Below are positions 5,629 to 8,713 of a stretch of DNA of 8,713 nucleotides, piece by piece. Source of the DNA: Fimbriimonadia bacterium. GTDB taxonomy: Bacteria > Armatimonadota > Fimbriimonadia > Fimbriimonadales > Fimbriimonadaceae. The position numbers and the translations under genes are program-made. The notes beneath the pieces were generated by a model. That model saw nothing but the letters and a program-made list of their open reading frames with translations. It was not told where the DNA came from and made no database searches. Within the stretch, counting starts at the first letter, position 1. Each line of letters begins with the position of its first letter. The stretch lies in contig JALGXY010000394.1 in assembly GCA_029824495.1 (NCBI GenBank), forward strand, positions 1-8,713, in the 5' to 3' direction.

Positions 5629-6905
5629 GATCGCCTCCTCCGCCCGGTCTGCTTCTTCTCGATCAGAGGCAGATTTCCGATCACGTGAGCAGTTACAGAA
5701 AACTGTACGACAGGCGTTTCATCAATGTTCGCGTTGTTCGTAAAGACCAGGTTGACGTCGCGCAGCCGCTCGTTTGCGCCAAGTTGCTCAACAAAGGTCG
5801 CTGCATCCTGACTTGTCTTCGAAGTTCCTCGAATCTGGAGCGGTCGGCCTCTTTCGGCCGTGATTCCGGTCAGCCAGACGCTCTTTGGTGCGGAGTTGCC
5901 CGCCACAATCACTGCATCAAGAGGGGTCTGTGCCGGTTCAAAAACCGTCTGTAAAGCCTTGCTGGCCGCCCCTGCCTTGTCGAGCTCTGCCTCGATGCTT
6001 CGCAGCTCTTTCGTTCTCGCTGTCTTGGTGCCGCGATAGGCCTTGGTGGTCAATTCGACTTTGTTGTTGGCCTTGTCGTAGTCATCCCAGACAAAACTGA
6101 TCACACAGGCAGCCGCAGCGAAGGCGAAAATGCTGTAGAGGCCCCAGCGCCGGTTGACAGCCTGAGCGGCCGCCTCGCGGTGTTCAGGCAACTCAAGGAT
6201 GAGATCTGATGCAGAAGAGTGGGACAGTTCCTCCAGAGTGGTCTGATTGTTAACCTGATCAACTCCGGCCAGCTCGAGGCCGCCAGCAGTGACGATTGTC
6301 GGCTCTAGAGAGCCGCTTGCAGCAGCTGTTCGGGCGATCTCTGCCTCAATGAAGCTTGCTGACTGAGGCCCTATCGCAGAGCGGCTGTAGACCAGATGAC
6401 CACCAGCTACAACATCGATTGAGACAGCCTCTCCGTCGTGCGACACCACCATCGCATCGCTCATTCCCCGGCTCTGCGCGAACGCCAGGCCGCCCAGAGC
6501 AGCAGGAACGATCTTCTCTGCCTTGAATCCTGCAGATTTTAGAGATTCGATCGCGGACCGGATCTGATCGACGGAGACTGCAGCTGCCGAGGCGAGCCTC
6601 CCCTCCCCAGAAACATCGTCCATAAAGGAAAAATCGGCCGCCAAGTCGGAGCTGGCGATCGGAAAGGTCTGATCGAGCCTCATCCTGAAAGCGGGCCAAG
6701 CCTCTGCCTTCGTGACATCTGGGAGCCTCACCGTCCGCACAAATGAGACCGGGCGAGCCATGGCCAGAGTCACCTTGCCTCCGCGGCCGGTCTGGGCCGC
6801 AAGCTGGGAGGCCGAATCTGCTGAGAGAAGCTTGCCTTGAGAGGGGTCCCAAGCTTTTACGCCTTGGGGCGACCACTCAATAACAAATTCAGGGTCTCGG
6901 CTCAT
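5625..6905 (-). CDS. gspL: GspL-type protein: PilM-like actin-fold domain joined to a PilN-like domain
   Basis: Counted from the ATG at 6905, this protein has 426 residues in three parts. Residues 1-235 form a cytoplasmic domain resembling GspL/PilM actin-like proteins, with alternating strands and helices (VTLAMARPVSFVRTVRLPDV near 45-64, MVVSHDGEAVSIDVVAGG near 152-169, TIVTAGGLEL near 203-212). A single membrane helix spans about 254-272, followed by a coiled-coil-prone stretch (275-325). Residues 330-410 resemble PilN/GspL periplasmic domains (PKSVWLTGITAERG, LQIRGTSKTSQDAATFVEQL). GspL recruits the secretion ATPase to the inner membrane and pairs with GspM, whose likely gene follows. A longer reading frame from a TTG at 6959 was rejected because GGGAGG at 6912-6917 is ideally placed for the ATG, which overlaps the gspK stop as ATGA. 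The C-terminus ends in a basic GRRRRS tail. The nucleotide-binding residues of true PilM are not clearly recognisable. Confidence 0.82.
   Translation of the reverse strand: MSRDPEFVIEWSPQGVKAWDPSQGKLLSADSASQLAAQTGRGGKVTLAMARPVSFVRTVRLPDVTKAEAWPAFRMRLDQTFPIASSDLAADFSFMDDVSGEGRLASAAAVSVDQIRSAIESLKSAGFKAEKIVPAALGGLAFAQSRGMSDAMVVSHDGEAVSIDVVAGGHLVYSRSAIGPQSASFIEAEIARTAAASGSLEPTIVTAGGLELAGVDQVNNQTTLEELSHSSASDLILELPEHREAAAQAVNRRWGLYSIFAFAAAACVISFVWDDYDKANNKVELTTKAYRGTKTARTKELRSIEAELDKAGAASKALQTVFEPAQTPLDAVIVAGNSAPKSVWLTGITAERGRPLQIRGTSKTSQDAATFVEQLGANERLRDVNLVFTNNANIDETPVVQFSVTAHVIGNLPLIEKKQTGRRRRS
5634..5639 (-). promoter_or_regulatory. Ribosome binding site supporting the TTG start of the PilO/GspM-like gene
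   Basis: AGGAGG, within a longer GGAGGAGG, lies five bases before the TTG at 5626-5628 and inside the end of the GspL-like gene. No ATG or GTG lies at a usable distance in this frame, so TTG is taken as the start. Confidence 0.8.
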
Positions 6906-8140
6906 AGGGATCCTCCCATTACATCTGTTTCCGTTGCCGGCTCTTCCGGCCACTCCCAACGAACGTCCATGTCCGCATGTGCAGGACGGTTCAGACGGAC
7001 CAATCGAGGCTGTTCTTCTTCGATCAAAACCACCGCTTCTCGAAAGATCCTTGTACCGCCAGCTTCACCCATGAGGCGAATGAGATAAGCATGAGATCCG
7101 AGTGTGAAATCGCCACCGATCTGCTGGAGTACGTCTAGGCTGACGCCTGGTATCTGAGCCAGTTCACCAACCTCTTCAAATGTGCCCTGTCGCCCTAGGA
7201 TAGCCTGTGTGATATCACGGCTCATGCCGGGAAGTGAATTCAGAACGGCTTCTCCAGCTGTGTTCAGATTGATCTGGCCTGAGACCTGCTGGTCAGTCTC
7301 AACCGCAAACTGATTCAAGATTATCTCGGCGGCCTCCAGAGTCATTCCCGAAACTCCAAAAACTTCACCGAGGGATTCATAGGTTCCTTGAGTGTTGCGC
7401 CTGTCAACAATCGCTTGAGCGACCGTCTGACTGACTCCTGCCTGCCTCAGAACTCCCGTCGAAGCCTGGTTGATGCTCTGTTTCTGCTCTCCATCAGAGC
7501 TCGTATTCGGCGACCGAGAATCGACTGTCACGATCTGATCAAGACTCGGCTGGTCCTCCACATCCCCTTCAACGAGCGCATCACCTGAGAAGTTCTCCTG
7601 CGGCTCATAAAGCGTCTGCGCACTCCAATCCTTGATCAAAAGCACCTCTTCAATCGTATGCAGTGGAGCAAGTGCTGCGTTGTACGGCTCAAACAACTGG
7701 CGGTAGTACTCATCCTTCGCCCCCAACTGCCTCGGCTGGAGATCCGGCTCGCGCCAGTCAAGAAGCGATTCGATCTGCTCGTCTGTCAGCGGAAGCTCCT
7801 CTAGATGCTCAACCGGAATCTCGTTTAGGTTCAAAAATCCACCGGCATCCACAATCTGGATTCGGAACGAGCCGCGCGGCATCAAGAAGAGCTCATCGGC
7901 CTGGAAGCCAGGCTCTGCCCACTCGTCATTTGCTGTCAAGAGATTGTGGTCCTGCTCCACGAGAACTGCCAGCGATCTGGCCAGGCCAGAGAGAACCATC
8001 CGCTCAGCAGCCTGAGTCTCGGTCCGCGTCTGCTGAGCACGGGCATTCACTCGAAACGCCGTCACAGCTGATGTGACAGCAGCCATCAGCACAACCACGG
8101 CCGCCAAGGCGATCACCATCACAGAGCCGCGCCTTCTCAT
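6902..8140 (-). CDS. gspK: Type II secretion minor pseudopilin GspK
   Basis: This 412-residue protein fits GspK, the large minor pseudopilin at the tip of the T2SS pseudopilus. It begins with a type IV prepilin leader (MRRRG, cut before Ser6) and a hydrophobic helix (about 6-28). The mature residue 5 is Ile, not Glu; absence of Glu5 is typical of GspK. The core motifs follow in order: DAGGFLNLN (98-106), LTDEQIESLLDWREPDLQPR (118-137), GAKDEYY (140-146) and APLHTIEEVLLIKDWS (158-173). After an acidic linker (about 180-222) come two related helix-hairpin-helix segments starting INQASTGVLRQAGVS (223-237) and INLNTAGEAVLNSLPGMS (290-307), then a C-terminal beta strand region (about 350-385). The ATG at 8138-8140 overlaps the GspJ stop as ATGA and has AGGAGG at 8151-8156. 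A prepilin peptidase is required for processing and is not in the window. Confidence 0.92.
   Translation of the reverse strand: MRRRGSVMVIALAAVVVLMAAVTSAVTAFRVNARAQQTRTETQAAERMVLSGLARSLAVLVEQDHNLLTANDEWAEPGFQADELFLMPRGSFRIQIVDAGGFLNLNEIPVEHLEELPLTDEQIESLLDWREPDLQPRQLGAKDEYYRQLFEPYNAALAPLHTIEEVLLIKDWSAQTLYEPQENFSGDALVEGDVEDQPSLDQIVTVDSRSPNTSSDGEQKQSINQASTGVLRQAGVSQTVAQAIVDRRNTQGTYESLGEVFGVSGMTLEAAEIILNQFAVETDQQVSGQINLNTAGEAVLNSLPGMSRDITQAILGRQGTFEEVGELAQIPGVSLDVLQQIGGDFTLGSHAYLIRLMGEAGGTRIFREAVVLIEEEQPRLVRLNRPAHADMDVRWEWPEEPATETDVMGGSL
6912..6917 (-). promoter_or_regulatory. Ribosome binding site deciding the GspL start
   Basis: GGGAGG lies six bases before the ATG at 6903-6905. It rules out the longer frame from the TTG at 6959, which would add 18 Gly/Arg/Asn-rich residues unlike the start of a PilM or GspL domain and a 58-base overlap with gspK. 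Confidence 0.85.
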
Positions 8141-8713
8141 GGCTGCAGAGCCTCCTCAGTCTCAAGAACCGCCGGATCATCTGGGGTGACATCGCTGTGG
8201 ATCAGGCCGACAACAAATGTTCGCTCAAACTGCTCTTCAGCCAGTGTGTAGATCACGCGCACTGCTGAGGGCAGGCGGCGAATCAGCTCAACTGTATCCC
8301 ACTCTGTCTGCCAGTCGAGACCATCAAAAAACTCAAATCTAAGGTCGCTTACGTCTTCGGTCAACACAGATTCGTAGCCACCTTGAGAAGGATCCCCGTC
8401 CGCCGGGCGCTGTGTTCTTACGAAAACTCCGCTCACTGGTGGGGCGTCACCCACCGGCAGTGTGGAGACCATGATCTCAGAGAGGCCGCCCTGTGGGCCG
8501 AACCGGTCGTTCAGATCCTCAAATTCTGGCTCAGGCTCGTTGAGATAACCGCCGTTAGCAGGCTGACCGACGGCAGTAATCACCAGAGTATCGGCGAAGC
8601 CTCCCGATCCCGACGAGTCGACCCCGTAAAGGTAGGTGGCCTGATCTTCTGCGTCAGGCGAGAGCCAGGCGCCCTCAATCAGGCGGCGCATCTGGTCCTC
8701 AAATTGATGCCGT
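8137..8713 (-). CDS. gspJ: GspJ-like minor pseudopilin, C-terminal part (cut by right edge)
   Basis: The frame is open to the right edge, so the start and the prepilin leader lie outside the window; the first ATG inside (8689-8691) is internal, since seven in-frame codons precede it (reading RHQFEDQ). About 191 residues are visible. They show the GspJ pattern: a helix continuing into RRLIEGAWLSPD, a beta region with ADTLVITAVG, and near the C-terminus VSDLRFEFFDGLDWQTEWD followed by LPSAVRVIYTL, matching the conserved tail in which a Trp-Asp step precedes Leu-Pro-x-Ala-Val-x-Val. GspJ joins GspI and GspK in the pseudopilus tip. A long Pro/Glu/Gly-rich loop (about 50-110 of the visible part) is larger than I expect for the family. 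Direct 4-base overlap with gspK supports the call. A PilW-like minor pilin is the alternative. Confidence 0.78.
   Translation of the reverse strand, partial: RHQFEDQMRRLIEGAWLSPDAEDQATYLYGVDSSGSGGFADTLVITAVGQPANGGYLNEPEPEFEDLNDRFGPQGGLSEIMVSTLPVGDAPPVSGVFVRTQRPADGDPSQGGYESVLTEDVSDLRFEFFDGLDWQTEWDTVELIRRLPSAVRVIYTLAEEQFERTFVVGLIHSDVTPDDPAVLETEEALQP

Noticed and set aside
6346..6876. Second minus-strand open frame of 176 codons inside the GspL gene
   Set aside because: It is an out-of-frame shadow; the GspL frame shows family motifs throughout, and this frame gives a Cys/Arg-rich product without a fold.
6906..6959. Upstream TTG as the start of the GspL gene
   Set aside because: The ATG at 6905 has GGGAGG six bases upstream and an ATGA overlap with gspK, while the 18 added residues look non-coding.
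7663..8076. Plus-strand open frame of 137 codons
   Set aside because: It is antisense to the strongly conserved GspK core and its product is Ser/Pro/Ala/Arg-rich with no motif.

Overview
The window reads almost entirely on the minus strand and suggests a bacterium of the phylum Planctomycetota. This assignment is an inference, from the moderately GC-rich sequence, a planctomycete-style secreted Gly/Arg-rich protein with VQKEL and LTxxQ motifs, a secretin with long low-complexity inserts, and a permuted type II secretion (T2SS) gene order. No rRNA or other phylogenetic marker is present, so genus cannot be given.

Right and central part (8713 down to 1122, minus strand): a tightly coupled T2SS-type operon. 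In order of transcription it holds the 3' part of a GspJ-like minor pseudopilin, GspK, a GspL-like protein (PilM-like cytoplasmic domain, one membrane helix and PilN-like periplasmic domain in one chain), a PilO/GspM-like protein, a GspC/PilP-like inner-membrane protein, the GspD secretin, and a signal-peptide protein rich in Gly and Arg with two Spy/CpxP-like LTxxQ modules. Every junction overlaps (4, 4, 4, 8, 14 and 4 bases). Start codons are set by Shine-Dalgarno sequences lying inside the preceding gene, and two starts are not ATG (TTG for the GspM-like gene, GTG for the GspC-like gene). A strong intrinsic terminator at about 1063-1097 closes the operon. The proteins should form the periplasm-spanning part of a secretion machine: pseudopilus tip (J, K), inner-membrane platform (L, M), connector (C/P) and outer-membrane channel (D). 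The ATPase, the polytopic membrane protein and the major pseudopilin are not in the window.

Left part (903 down to 1, minus strand): a separate transcription unit with a TerY-type von Willebrand A (vWA) protein followed five bases later by the start of a PP2C-type phosphatase that runs off the left edge. This pair resembles the known vWA/PP2C/kinase 'TerY-P' triads; a kinase would be expected beyond the left edge. The 904-1062 gap holds the leader of this unit and no gene.

The most interesting point is the last gene of the secretion operon. It is translationally coupled to the secretin and shares the secretin's unusual Gly/Arg/Ser/Gln-rich composition, so it is a candidate lineage-specific accessory factor of this secretion system.
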